NCBI RefSeq assembly: GCF_000003815.2
Contig: NC_049983.1
Coordinates: 12,224,283 to 12,288,282, forward strand
DNA: 64,000 nucleotides
DNA from: Branchiostoma floridae
Lineage: Eukaryota > Chordata > Leptocardii > Amphioxiformes > Branchiostomatidae
Direction: 5' to 3'
Position numbers and translations under genes: made by a program. Under the pieces are notes generated by a model. That model worked only from the letters and a program-made list of their open reading frames with translations. It ran no database searches and was not told the DNA's origin. Position 1 is the stretch's first letter; every line of letters begins with the position of its first letter. Positions 47,666 through 60,700 of the stretch are shown in pieces.

Positions 47666-50600
47666 ACACACCATTGGAGGGGGTTGCTCCGACCAACGGT
47701 ACCAGGGATAGCATGGCCGCCGGATCAGAGTAAGTCTTTCTTATTACCTGCCTCTTTCTTGTTACCTACCTCTTCTCTTTCATTCAGCGAACCAGTTACC
47801 TGCCTCAGTAGTGTAATGAAAATGATTAGTTTCTGCTATCTGACAGTCCATGGCTGTTCCAAGTGTTTGTTTTGAAGTAGTATCTGGTGATTTCTTGAAA
47901 GGTTGTCTGGTTTTAAAATTTTTATGAAGTAGTTAACTTCAGTGTCCTACCAGAAAAAGTGGAAAATTATCTCAAGAATGTAGGGGGAAGGGAGTGGCTT
48001 GGGAAAATTTACAACACACTCACAACGGTGGAAAACACCTGTTAAAATTATGAGCAAGTTTTATGGTTCCACAGCCAAAAGAAGACTCAGAAATTGACTA
48101 GGCTTGCATGCATCATGCGAGATCAGTTCTGAGAAATTGTTATTCGCTTCATGTAAGCAGCTTGATCTGTGCTGTAATGTTTGCCACTGGAGCTGAAAAT
48201 GAAGGCAGAGCCCCCTTCTTAGTGTCTGGGATTTGTGACCCTCAGGTTGACCTCCAATGTTGATTTCCACCTAGATCCATGGATATCCCAGCAGCCAATG
48301 AATCCCAGATGAATTGAAAGATAGCTGCAGGAACTCTTACCTTGATTTGAAGGTCTCTAGCTATTTCATTTCCATTCATTACCCCAAAGACTGAGTAACG
48401 CTGTCCCTCTGGATAAAACAAACTCAATGTCAGCCACAAATATCCTGACCTTTGGCATCTGGGGGTGTGATGGTCTCCTGGCAGCCTTTGTTGATATGCA
48501 AAATGCGTTTTGTCACGAGACAATGATTCAGCCTGCCCGGCTGAAAGGGAACGGGGAAGGGATTTGGGTCATATCCCAGGTGATGTTGGCTCGCCCTCCC
48601 TGTATACCTAGTGTTTCCGTAGCTGTTCTTGGGCAGGAATCTCCCCGAAGTCATGGCGGAAGTAGAATCTTGGGAGGTAGTTGGATCCAGGCCCAATTAA
48701 AGAGGAAGCCCCAACATTCGCAGGCTGTTGTTGTGTTAGTGACAAAGCTGGTTGTCAGTGCGAGTCATTGACACGCCCTTCCTTAGTAATCCTGCCAGGC
48801 ATTCTTGTCAGGAGCCCATTATTGGGATTGGCATTATTCTAGCAGATTTTCAACAGGTCATGTATTCTAAAAGACTTTCGGAACTAGTGTAGCAAAGGTG
48901 GGATATTTTTAATGGGTTTTCCTTTGTGAGTATTTGATTGGATTTTTAATCCTCTGGAAAGTGTGTGCCTGGCATTCCAAGATACCATATTTAATGTTAA
49001 ACTTTAAAGCAGGTTTGTTGCTGATTCGATTTACATAGGTGATTCATTTATTCTGACATGTATTTGAGCAGGGGACCACAGTATTTTAGTGTTACAGACT
49101 GTAAGTATGAAACCAGTCTGTGAGTTGATTGACTTGTTTAATTCATAACACATGAAAGGTTTTAATTTCTGTTTCAAGTTTAGAAAGGCTGGGTACTGTT
49201 TAGACTGGTTGGGTGTGTTTCAAACCATTCTTATTTATCTCAACAGCCCAGAGTCTGTGGAAGCTCCAGTAGCACCAGGTGATTCCAACTCCTGTCAGCA
49301 GACAACCAACCAAACCACTACCACTGCTTCAAGTACAGCTCACCACAGCTACCTGGGCCTGCCCTACCAGGTATGTGCTTCATGGGAAACCAAGGAAGCT
49401 TTTCTCTGTGTTAGCTGTGACTGGTACCAGCTATCTTTGTTTTGAACCTTCAAAGTTCAACAGGAGCACATCTGGAAAGTGTAAGCAGCAAGTGTATATC
49501 AGGGTCATGGTGCCCTAACTTAAGAGATGGTCAGAGGTCAGTTGAAATTTGAATATAGTGCTCAAAAATCTACTGGAGCCAGGGCCCACCAGCTAGAATC
49601 ATGCTCTATCAGTGTTTATTTCATGCAAATGTGTTAGTCAAAAATAAAAGTTGAAATAAACATATGCATGTGGATGTAAATGAGCATTTCAATGCACAAA
49701 TAAAAGCTGTTGCAGTGTAGTTGGAACTGTTTTCTTCTAAAGATAATTTCAAAGCATTAATGTTTGTGCCTCCTTTGCTAATCCTAAATGAAAATTGAAT
49801 AGTGTTAAATCCATTTCCAATGGAAGAAGAACAGTGAGCTTGGTTGAAATCTCACACAAGGTGTGTCTGTTTGTACCATGACATACCTGACATTCACTGC
49901 TGACTCTGGGATGCTTCCTCGGGGGCCTCAATGCAAAGTCAAAATGGTGACTTATCACACTGCCTTCAAATTCTACCTGTCTGTATGACATTTGGCTGTA
50001 TTGTGGCTATGAAGCATTGATGTATCCAAATTTTAATTGTAATCTGCTTGTTTTTGGCACAGCCGAAGTTGGGAGCTAGCAGACACGGACGTGACGACTT
50101 GGATATCTCATTAGGGGTACTAACCAAAGCTGTTTAGTTTTCATTTTGCTTGGAATGTCTCCCCGTATCACTGTGTATGCGTTGGATAACCTCTTGCACC
50201 ACTCATAGTTTTAACACACATGGATGTTGTTGACGTGCTTGTGTAAACTGCCCTCTGTGGAAGCCTGGGTTGTATTTGACTATATGTGGGAAATTGGCAA
50301 CTGCGGCCCTGTTTACACACACTTCTTTGATGCTTCCATGAACATGCCTAAATGTGAACGAACCATTCGGCAACCAGGTCAACCTCCAAAGGTTGGACAT
50401 AGTAGCTGCCTCGGTAGTATTTGGAATATCTTAATGCCTTAAAGGTTACAACCAACCACACTTATATCCTAGATTCATCATAACCAACTTCTAAAGGTTG
50501 CGTATAACACTGAATCAGCTTGATGTGTGGTTTGAAAACACACTAAATTTTGCATGTTCATCAAGCATAAAAACATGTGGATGGTGTCTGTAGCAAGGCT

Positions 50601-53600
50601 TGAAACAAAAAGTCTGGTCCATGCTATTTGTATGACCATTGAAGGGAGTAGTTGGAATAACATTATTCTATAACAATGACTGGAAACTCTAATTTTTGCA
50701 GGCAGAATTATTGGCACAGTGGCAGCATGTTTGATTTCAGCCTTGCATGGTCATAAAGGACTCCCAATTATTTTGCCCGAATTACTGTGTGATCTTCGTT
50801 GGTAACCCAAATATGGTGACTGATACAAGTGATCATTTTGTTCTTCAGTTGTTTTGAAGCTAACCATGCACTAAAACTCATTCTGACACCAACAGCAACA
50901 TAATCTTTCTTCAGATATTTAATACATCCTTTCTTTGCATATAGTGCAGTGCTTTCGTTTAAACTTCAGAGAAGGCTGTCATAAAATTTTGTAACATGGA
51001 TATTGTGAGCATAAAATTCTCTGAAATGAGATAAGACTGCAACTGATGAAAGATTCGCTGCTGCTGGTGTTCAAGAATACATTGCTTTTACTTTAATCAG
51101 CGTCTTTGGGTCTAAGGCCATAAAACTGATGTTGCCGTGAAACCAGATAACGAGCCTCAAAGGTCACAGTTCCTGAGATCTTGATGTCTAAGAAATTGCC
51201 TCTTTCTATTACACCTAGAGTGCTGTCAGGGTTGTCACTGTATCTCTCTTTTTATCTACTTTACAATTTTACGGATGGTAGCCAGTGCTGCCAACTTGTG
51301 ATAAAAATCCTACATCCAACAGCAAAATTATTCCAGGATCTGTGGCCTTCGGGGCAGCTCTGTGGAAGGGATGAGACCTCATTAACATGTTTGTTGTCTC
51401 CTTTGTTTTCCAGGATCACAACTACGGTGCCCCTCCTCCCCCCTCCCCACCCCCATCTCCACAAGCCATCACTAGGATCAACGGGGTAGTGGATGAGAAC
51501 TCTTCAAACACCAATGTATCGTCCACGGTTACTGCTGATGAGGACACCTGTGCAGACGATGATGCTGGCATAACTCGTTGTATTTGCAACTTCGACCACG
51601 ACGATGGCTATATGATCTGTTGTGACAAGTGCAGGTGAGATTATATTTCTTCTTTTGTTAAAAATGCTGAGATGGAAAATCCTGAGAAATTAACTTGTGT
51701 AACCATACCCAAATACCTGTAGAAAAATTTAAGGTGTTCCATAGCCTTTTTTAAAGGCTGTAAGGCATTGGGTTATTCTACACTGTCTAAGGTGCAGTAC
51801 GTAAGTCAGGCACCTATTTTTACACCAGGACAGAGTGGGAAAAGTCATGTAAAATGCCTTCCCGAAGTTCACAACATCAGTGGCATGTTGGGGGAATTCA
51901 AATCACGGACCTCTGGATTCTAGGTTAAACATGCTTACCGTTACACCAACACAACACCACTAAGTAACTAAGCAGTACAAGCACCTGTAGTGCAGGCGAA
52001 AGCTCTTCCCCGAGGAAATCTGAATTTTATTGACAAGCCCATCCCTAGTGATGAGAATCTATGGTGTGACTTTGAACGTCCTCAGTGAAGAAAGGCAGAG
52101 TGAATGGTAAAATATAGTTGTACAAATACCTGTAAAGGTCTCCTATTCAACCTCATTCCAGCTGACCTTTCCCCTAATCTTATGGATAACGTTCCAAAGA
52201 ATTCCTTATCAATAGAGGAAGTGGCTGGGGTTATGTCTTGAGACAGAAACAGACTACTATGCCATAATACATACTACCAAGATGAGGATGACATCACCAT
52301 CTAGCAACATCATTGGTCAGACTGTGTTTCACTTTGAAAGTTCAAACAGTAAATACCAGGGGTATTGCCAGCAGCTTAAGAAGTCCAGGTGTGGTCTTAC
52401 TAATTTGGCTTTGTGATATGGGCAGATGGAATATTGAAATAATTGAGTTGACATTTGGCATTTTTCAACAAGGGAAAATAAAGCAGTTGCTGCTCTAGGC
52501 TCTCAAAATTTGATGCTGGAGCTATGCCTCAGAATGTATTGCATTTTGAAATAGTCTGTTAAAAATATTTCTTGTCTCCACAGCATGTGGAATTTACAAT
52601 CTGTATTCAGGTGATATTAGACAGATATTACCATTCTTAATGATCGATTTTCCTTCTTGCATGGAATTATGGTTTATATTGGACATCTCAACCAACATAT
52701 AGCTCTTGACTTAAAAACAGAATGATGTGGAAAACAATCTTATGGCTTTTCCTTGGCACATCATTTTTAGTAGAACAGGATGTACCATGAAGTGAAATGA
52801 AAAATTTTCTGAATGTGATACAACGTGTATGCCAAAGCAGTTACATAAGTATGGATGGTGTGATGATGCACAGTTTTGCCAAATAACTTGGACTTACCTA
52901 TTTTCTTCAAGTGGCCATTGTCACAGCTCAAGTGTTTTCTATCCAGAAGATGTCTAATGATGAGCTTTGAATGCAAGTTCTTGTAGTTCTGGAGAACACT
53001 TCCAGCTTCTGTCTGCTTGCATAACCCTCATCTTGTGCCAGAAATGTCAGGCTTCTTGGCAGGGTGGAGTAGAAATGTTTTGCAGACTGGAAAGTACCTT
53101 GTGCTTTGAATTATACCAGATTTGATATGGTCTTCCTTGTCCTTGAATCTGACACGCCACACTAGAGTTAAAGACCTGGATGATAAGGCCACATTTGCCA
53201 AGTACCCGTCAATAACCTCTGCATAATCCAATTCTTAGATGGAATAGTACTAACCAACATATCAGATGTTCTTTGCTTGACTTGAGGTACATTCGTAGAT
53301 GAAAGGGAGCCCCCGAGGTAGTGATTTTTATAACAATTGTCAAAAAAGTAGATATTCTTTTCAGAGATAATGAATACAATTTATCATCTATTTAGTATTT
53401 GTAGTAAAAATTTTATTAAAGCAGTTTGTCTGATATAAGGATCCAATATTGTCAGAAAGCAAGGAACTTCCATATGATTGAGGCAGTGAATTTCCGATTC
53501 CACCACCGCATCAGTCTCCAATATTCTGCACAAAATTCCTAACGTATTTCAAAATTCATAATGCCAATTCCCTTTTGCACCGTCAGTGTTATGAATATTG

Positions 53601-56600
53601 CACAATTACAAATATTTATGAATGTCATGGATGCTGGAATGTTTTGACACAATGTGTATGTACTCAGCTTCTGCAGTATTGTACAAGTACTTGTCTTGTC
53701 CATCTCACAGAAAGCTTTAAACTCAAATGTTGCAGATAGCACCTTATGTAAATGTAGTGCAGATGGGCTAGTCACTGCTACAGACCATTAGGAAAACTAC
53801 CATGACCATAGTTAAAGGTCCTTTGAGAAATCAGTAACAGTAAGTAAGGTCCGGATATTCGTGAGAATCCTTTGCCAGCAGGTTTCTAACCCAAGCAAGT
53901 TTCTCTATTGTACAACTGATTGGCTACCATTTCTGTGATTGACGACTTGTAGACTTGTAATGTGGGTGAAGATTTAGTATCCACATTGTCTTTATCTACA
54001 GTGACCTTTGTTTAAAAAGTTACCTAAGTTATCTACTAGGTCATAATTTTTATGGTCATCTATATACGCTGCTCTGCCAATAAACATGTTGAAATGCCAC
54101 TTCATTTGTTGCATGCATAGTGAAAGTTTAACTAGAAATTATGTTCACACTGGAACCTTTTTGCATGTGAAAATGGAACATTTAAGAATGATTTGAAATT
54201 CTCTTGGAATATTGGAGAACAAGATTTGTACTCTAGAATGCAACAATATGATATTCACTTTGTGCCATCTATTTTAAGCTTTTAAGTTTAATTGCATATT
54301 TTTATGCTTAAGTATTCACATGCTGATTTTTAGTAAATTAGTGCAGATAAATTCTCATTCTGTGTACACCAACACTTAAATCAAAGTTTCTGAACTTCTG
54401 ATTGAAATGCCATAGCCAATGATATTAGTATTTTATAAAATTTGTGCCTCGAGTGATGTTTTAGTTGGACAAAATTTTCTTCCAGTTGTCCAGATAATCA
54501 CATCGTAATTGTCCATTTTTAAAAGTTTCAGTGTGCTGGAACAGTTTTTTGATTTTGGCAAGTGTATTTTAAGCCCTTGTGAGAAGTGAAAAAGATTGGC
54601 ATGATTTTGAAAATGCCAGTTTATATATTGCAGCTACTATTCATGACTTTGTCCTTTAGCTATACTGTATTCTAAAGGTGGCACATAATTCATGAAGCAT
54701 TTAATAACAGCAAAAATACCGAGCAACACTGCCAATGTTTTCCCTTATTCACTTATTCTCACCTAGCAATTTCTTCTATGTCCTGTGATAAGATTTCAGT
54801 CACAGATTCCATGATTTTGCTATTATCAAAATGTGTTTTGACAAATATTGAAACTGCTGGCTGTCCGCTATAGATTAAGCTCCATGTAGCACTAGCAATC
54901 TAGCAGCTGCAATATTGCATTGTGGCACCACAAGCCCTTATGATTGAAGTCCAGGCTCTATCTCACTCAGGATCCAGTTCTTCTTTATTACTTACTTACA
55001 GCTATGTCCTCTGTGAATCTAGTCCATCTGTCACAGGAATACTTCCATCCACAAGAATAGCAATGAGTATTGCTACTATGTCATATATTTCCTTATTACA
55101 TGTCAGACATCTTGAAAACCAAGAGTCAGATGAAACTGGGCAGCTGAAAAGATTACGCTGTAATTTGTAGATTTTTCCTTGACACTATAAACCAGGACTG
55201 GATAATTTGAGTACTGTCTATTATGGTGTCCCAAAATGTGTACTTTAAGTCAAATGGCATTAATGTTTTCTTCACTGTTCAGTCAAATTTTAAAAGGTTA
55301 TCAGAATAGTGTGTTATTTTGAGTGTCAATCAGTATTCATTGCTATAGAACAGTGTGATAGTTTTGAACTTGTGTATTTGGAGAAGCCCCCATGTTGGCC
55401 TTTCTCCGAAGATCTCTGTTGTCCTCCTCGCTTAATATGCCCCTTCTTGTTCCCCAGTGTCTGGCAGCACATTGACTGCATGGGAATCAGCAGAGACAGA
55501 ATCCCAGAGACCTACCTCTGCGAACGGTGTGAACCAAGGTAAGATGACGAATCTGCAATTTTCCATCAAAATTTAGCGAAAATTGTTTTGCAGAAATGAC
55601 CCTAATTTGTATGTCAGTGTCCTAGCAAAATAATGCTGAACATATCCTCCTCAATATTGTAATGTTACTAGACATTTGATGTGATTGTTGTGTTCATGAA
55701 TATGTATCTTTGTACATAATATCTATGTGTTGTTGTGCTCAAAGTGTAAAGGTCAAAATAAATTCATTCTCTTCATTTTTGACCATGTAATTTCCACTAT
55801 TGAAAAGAAAGCCTGGCATTTATTATGGTTGAAACTCTTTTGTAATATGACCATTAAAGCATTTGTGCTCTAAGAATCCTTCAAAAGATACATCACTTTT
55901 AACACTAGGAATACAGTAACAGTATGTCCTGAATGTTTTATTATTCTCAACTCTCAGGAATTCTTAGCCACATTTCTCTTTTATCCTGAGAAATCTTATA
56001 GAGCTTAAGGTCAATCTTTGTGTAGAAATATTTTATCCTTTAGTCTCATATATATAAGAGAGTCTATGGTTATTGGTGTATGGGTGAACAAAATACATGG
56101 TATTCACATCAGGTTGACATTATGTTAACCCAGGGTAGTTGAAACAAGCTGACATCAGGCAATGTCCGCCTTCATTTTTGTTTTAATTCCAGGCAGGTGA
56201 TTTTAGTGCCTCAGAACATGGCAGGGAGCCAAGATAAAGGCACTGCCAGTCCAATCTGTCCCTTCAGGCATATTCTAAAGGTAGCACAAAATTCATGACG
56301 CATAAAAGTAGTACAAAATTGCGCTGGAAAAAAACAAGGCCTTGCATGGCTACCCTTTCATAAAAAAGGGCACATTGTAATTCTGACTGCATCTATTAAT
56401 GTGGAAATTTCAAATGAAGAAGTTTAAATTGAAGTCACACCTTCCAATCTGTGTGTGTGTTATTTGGGATGATGGTTCTGTAATTGTAATTGGGATCTTG
56501 CATGCAGAGTAGCATTCAGAGAAGCCACCTGTTGTTAAAGGTAATTTCTACCAATAATCTAAGATGAATCAAAGCTACTGTCTGTGGAATAATAAATCCC

Positions 56601-57735
56601 GAAACATGCTGAGGTGTGCATATGGGGCACTGCAGAGGCATCGTTCTATCTGCTGCGTCTGTCTAATCGGATGAAAATTTTACGACAGAATGTTGATGAC
56701 AAATTCCATTTTGCCTCTAATCCTGCTTCCAATATCAGCTTCTGCAGGGGCCAGTACTTGCTTTGAACACTGGGTACAATTTGGATCAGGTCTTGATGCT
56801 TCATTAACGCACCTCCTTCATGGGAAATCTCTTCTTTCAAAATTAATTCTGACAAATGGTATTGTAGCCGTAGTCCGAGCTCAGCAGAGGGGCGGCAACT
56901 GTGTGTCAAATACTGAAAGCTGTCGGAAGGAAGGACAAAAAAGCTTGCTGATGTAATACTTCAGGCTAAAATGATTATATTGGCACGGCTCCAAATATTG
57001 GGGCAAGCCTGAGATACACCATTTTTCTTCCCTCACAACATTCCACATGGGAGAGAAGGCACATGCCCAACAGAGCGCACATAAATTGCAAGAAAATTGA
57101 TACAGGGCCCAGGGATGGCATCTGTATGACACGGAATTGCAGGATGGTTCAATTTACCGCCTAACAAAATATTCACCAAGATTAGCAAGAACTGTTGAAA
57201 CTGTCCCTCCAAAAAGAACCATAATGAGGTCACGTTTGCAGTAGGAGGAACAAGCCCTGCTTTCCTGAATATAGCTCTAATTGGAATGACCTCATACATT
57301 AGTGATGCAGCCTATTCCCAGTACTTCAATCTGTCGATCAGACGTAGGACCCAACACTGTATTATTAACTGTCCGCTGGCATACCATCTGGATAGGCTGC
57401 CTTGCGATTGGATTTTTGCCACTTGTGACAGCATTAGCACCTGAAAAGCCTGGGAGGGGAAAGCAGCAGGCACATGAAAAAAACAAACCTGCTCTGATCG
57501 TCCCATTCCTGCAGCTGTGGCTGGAATGGTAAAGGTTTAGGCTAGATGGGTCGGCAGGAGAGGAGAGCCCCGTCATTCCTCTTCAGGCCCTTTCCTTGGA
57601 AGCAACAGCCATTATCTCAGATGGCAGGGGTCTGTGGTAGGCGTTCAATAACCAACGTGTTGTGGTCCCACTACAGGGACGTGGACCGACAGAGAGCTGT
57701 GGAGATACAGACCAGGAAGAGGATAGAAATGACAG
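47662..57735 (+). CDS. KMT2E: KMT2E (MLL5), 5' part, with PHD finger
   Basis: KMT2E is a nuclear chromatin regulator whose PHD finger reads H3K4me3. Coding exons are 47662-47729, 49247-49370, 51414-51634, 55458-55538 and 57677-57735: 184 codons plus one base, all in phase. The gene continues past the window, and the SET domain is not reached. Residues 18-28 read MAAGSDPESVE (human MAAGSEPESVE), and the next block reads [20 protein letters not shown] (human HSYIGLPYADHNYGARPPP). The PHD finger is residues 117-165, with ligands C120, C122, C134, C137, H142, C145, C159 and C162. Cage positions known in human (T119, D128, M132, W141) are kept as T118, D127, M131 and W140. The PHD is split by a 3.8-kb intron inside codon S138. 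Exon 1 starts at acceptor 47564. The last exon matches the human RERAVLLQRRKRE-type basic run. Confidence 0.95.
47730..49246 (+). other. KMT2E intron 2
   Basis: The donor is GTAAGT and the acceptor TTATCTCAACAG. A block of mixed composition at about 48060-48840 contains overlapping frames on both strands and CATTATTGGGATTGGCATTAT. It is possibly regulatory. No exon is supported. Confidence 0.45.
49371..51413 (+). other. KMT2E intron 3
   Basis: This is a 2.0-kb AT-rich intron with no feature supported besides its splice sites (GTATGT and TTTTCCAG). Confidence 0.5.
51635..55457 (+). other. KMT2E intron 4, splitting the PHD finger
   Basis: This is a 3.8-kb AT-rich intron from GTGAGA to TTGTTCCCCAG. 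Short frames within it lack splice partners and coding-like composition. No repeat family was recognised. Confidence 0.5.
55539..57676 (+). other. KMT2E intron 5
   Basis: The first half is AT-rich. The second (about 56630-57650) has mixed composition, with overlapping long frames on both strands and no coding identity. It is a candidate conserved non-coding block just before the fifth coding exon. Confidence 0.45.
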
Positions 57736-60700
57736 GTGAGTCTTCCACACCTTTTTCCAGTCATGGTAAAATGTCTTCTAAGTGTAATGCTTATGTCTTG
57801 CCTGTATTTTTCTTTACTTGAATCTTAGAGTGAATGTTACAGTGTAACCACTTCTTGGCACAGATTTATTTATCAAATTTTTATCATTGTTCCTCAAAAT
57901 GTTTATTGTACCCAAAAGGTTTGGTTGTGTTCATAGTGGTTGGTTAACAGTGAGATTTCATGATTTTTGGTCTGCAAGTGAGTTGAAAGATGGCAGATGA
58001 GGCTTGGTCGGGATACAGTATGTTAGTCTTGCCGGACCATCTTGAAGATAGAACTGGAGATTGGCTGTGCTGTCTCTAGTCATGACAGAGGTTGAAATGT
58101 GAAGGGAAGCATGTCATGAAGGTGACTGCATGATGTGCATGTCAGTAGCCATGATTAGCTTCAGTCATCTCAGTACCAATAATGTATTTCTGTATCTGTC
58201 AGGTTTCTGTGATGAATGAGAATTCCCAATATTGGAAAATTCCCTAGATAGTAGGTTTTTAAGCAGTCAAAACAGGTTTCATTCAATGGTATTGTTCATA
58301 GCAGTTTCAAATGAAAAATAATTTCCTTGCAGTTGTTTGTAATATAACAGATTTTTACTTAAAAACATGGGCTTGCTGTTGAATTTTTTAGAAATGATTG
58401 GCAAATCAGGGCAGACTGACTCACTTGTAACAAATGGTCTGTGGAATTTCATGTTAAGACATGGAAACAGTATCTGTTATGGAGAAGGGTGGGCTGGTTC
58501 CCATTTGTACCTTGGCTCCAATAATCAGTATTGACAGGAAAAGAGAGGCCATTCCGGCTGTCGGTATCTTCCTTGTGATAGTTCAGTCAAGCCTGCTGTG
58601 TGCTATCCTTGTAACATATAAATACACACAATGAATAGTACCAGTAATAAGCACTGCTGAAATTAAATTACAAGCGAAAGGAAGCAACACTGTTGCTTAT
58701 ATTTAAAACATTTGGAATATTTGAGTTAGAAAATTGTGACTGGAATAAGAAAACATTTCAAACATTCCCATCTAGTAAGCATGGTACAACATTTATATCC
58801 ATAAATATCCATACCCTCTGCTTCATAATTTTACCAGGAAGAATTGGCTTGTAGGCCATACATTACAGTAACCTTTGTAATGACATTTCAGCATAGCTGA
58901 TATCAGTACCATTGATTAAATGTGTCAGCTGACAAGGTATGGCACAAGGCTTTATATTTTATCAAGAAATTTTCTCTAAAGATACAGTTTCCATGAATGG
59001 GAGTGTCTGCTGCCATATGGGTGTGAAAATATTGTATATTCAGGGTGCATTATGAATTCAGTTCATGCTAGAGAAATTTTGCCTGGCCTGCTTCATGTAT
59101 GCAGTTCTCTTGTGTAAGCAGAACACATGCCAGAAGCCTGGATTATCAAATGTTTCTTTCATTTCAAGTCGGATAGCAGAGCAGCCTCAGGGCATCTGGC
59201 AGAATAAAAGCTTGAGGCGTTCCATCAGTGTAATCTTGCCATGCATTCCAAATAGCAGTATAACCAAATTTGTTCAGTTCAGGCTCATGTACTGCCACAC
59301 TGTCCTTACCAAGTAGGATGTGGTGTATATCTGAGTCTCTGCAAGCTGTTAGTGCTAGTCCTACTGAAATCAGGACCAAACTATTCTGGGTATTGAATGT
59401 TTGTTCTATTGTTGTCAGGGCCAAATGTACAGTCAGGGCCAACCAAGCTGTGACGGAAGGCTATTTTTGTGTAGGAATTTCGTAGTATAAAGCTTACACT
59501 AACCTTTGCTCCACATCTAACCGGGACTTAATACTCTTGTTGTTTATTCTTTAAATAGCCGTAGACATAGTTATATCGGTATGGACTACAGCATGAGTTC
59601 ATGTGTAGATATGATCTGGGCATGTGATATGTTTGTGTACAAAAGTAAAGATTGTTGGTAGAAAGAAAGGGATTTGTATCTATCATCCTTTATGCTTGTA
59701 AGAATGTTTTAAAGATCCAGTTAATGTCATAACTACTGATCGCTCAGAATGGCTGATAAATCCCCTGGCAAAAGCTGCTCAACAACATTTTGTCAGCAGC
59801 AGCTGCCTAGTTCCTAGATGTTCTCCCTGCTGAATGTGACATACTCTGCTCAGTTTGTACCTGGTGATTTCCTTCCCATAAATTCTTATACCTGAAATTT
59901 CACTGCCAATATTTTGTTATCCCGTGTCTCTCCTAAACTCTGTAGGATACCATTTTCTAGTTCATTGCAAGTGTTGTTCACTGCTGCCTGAAGTTCTGTT
60001 CCAAGATATTTAATGTCAGACATACCCTATTCTGTTATTTGTTTGAGGCACTGAATTTGGATTGCTTTGAACCCCGAAACATGACCATTTGTATTTTATA
60101 GATTTTTCCCTTTCAAAACCTTGTCCAGGAATGGTGAATATATGGGTACGATGTACGCCCCAGGTGTGAGAATTAGTGAATATCCTTTCTGAGTGTAATT
60201 GTCATGGCTGTAATATTACTGGTGCTTTAAAGTTGATTCCCCTGTGTCTTTTTTCTTTATTGCACTGTAGAGAATATGAAGCGTCTGTACATCTAAAGCT
60301 GTGGCTGTCAAAATGTTAAGACTACTCCTTCATCATCAGTATAAGCAAAGTCACCTGCTCTATGCATTGCAGCTCATGCCAAGCTTTCATAGACGTAGAC
60401 ATAGTTGCAGCCTGCATGCGCAGTTTCCTCCCCTGTAATCCTTTGTTGGGGAAGGTGTCTCCGACGTTTCTTCTGCTGCCGTGATTGAGCTGGGAGCATT
60501 GTTCACGGTTATCTCTGGTCCCCAGCTTGGTGGATGGTAATAGGGCTTTGTTATCTCTAGCCTACAGAACAGGTAGCAGGTAGCCAGGTGAACCAGGCAT
60601 AAATTCATCACCAGGGCGCTGCAAGCACCCTGGTGAATATTGTTACATTGCACAGTTGGAGGCAAGGGGCCCCTTTCCTTGGATGGGGTTCACTGTGCCG

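Noticed and set aside
48430-48771. Overlapping 88- and 114-codon frames on opposite strands
   Set aside because: Neither resembles a known protein, and the region lies in a KMT2E intron without matching splice phase.
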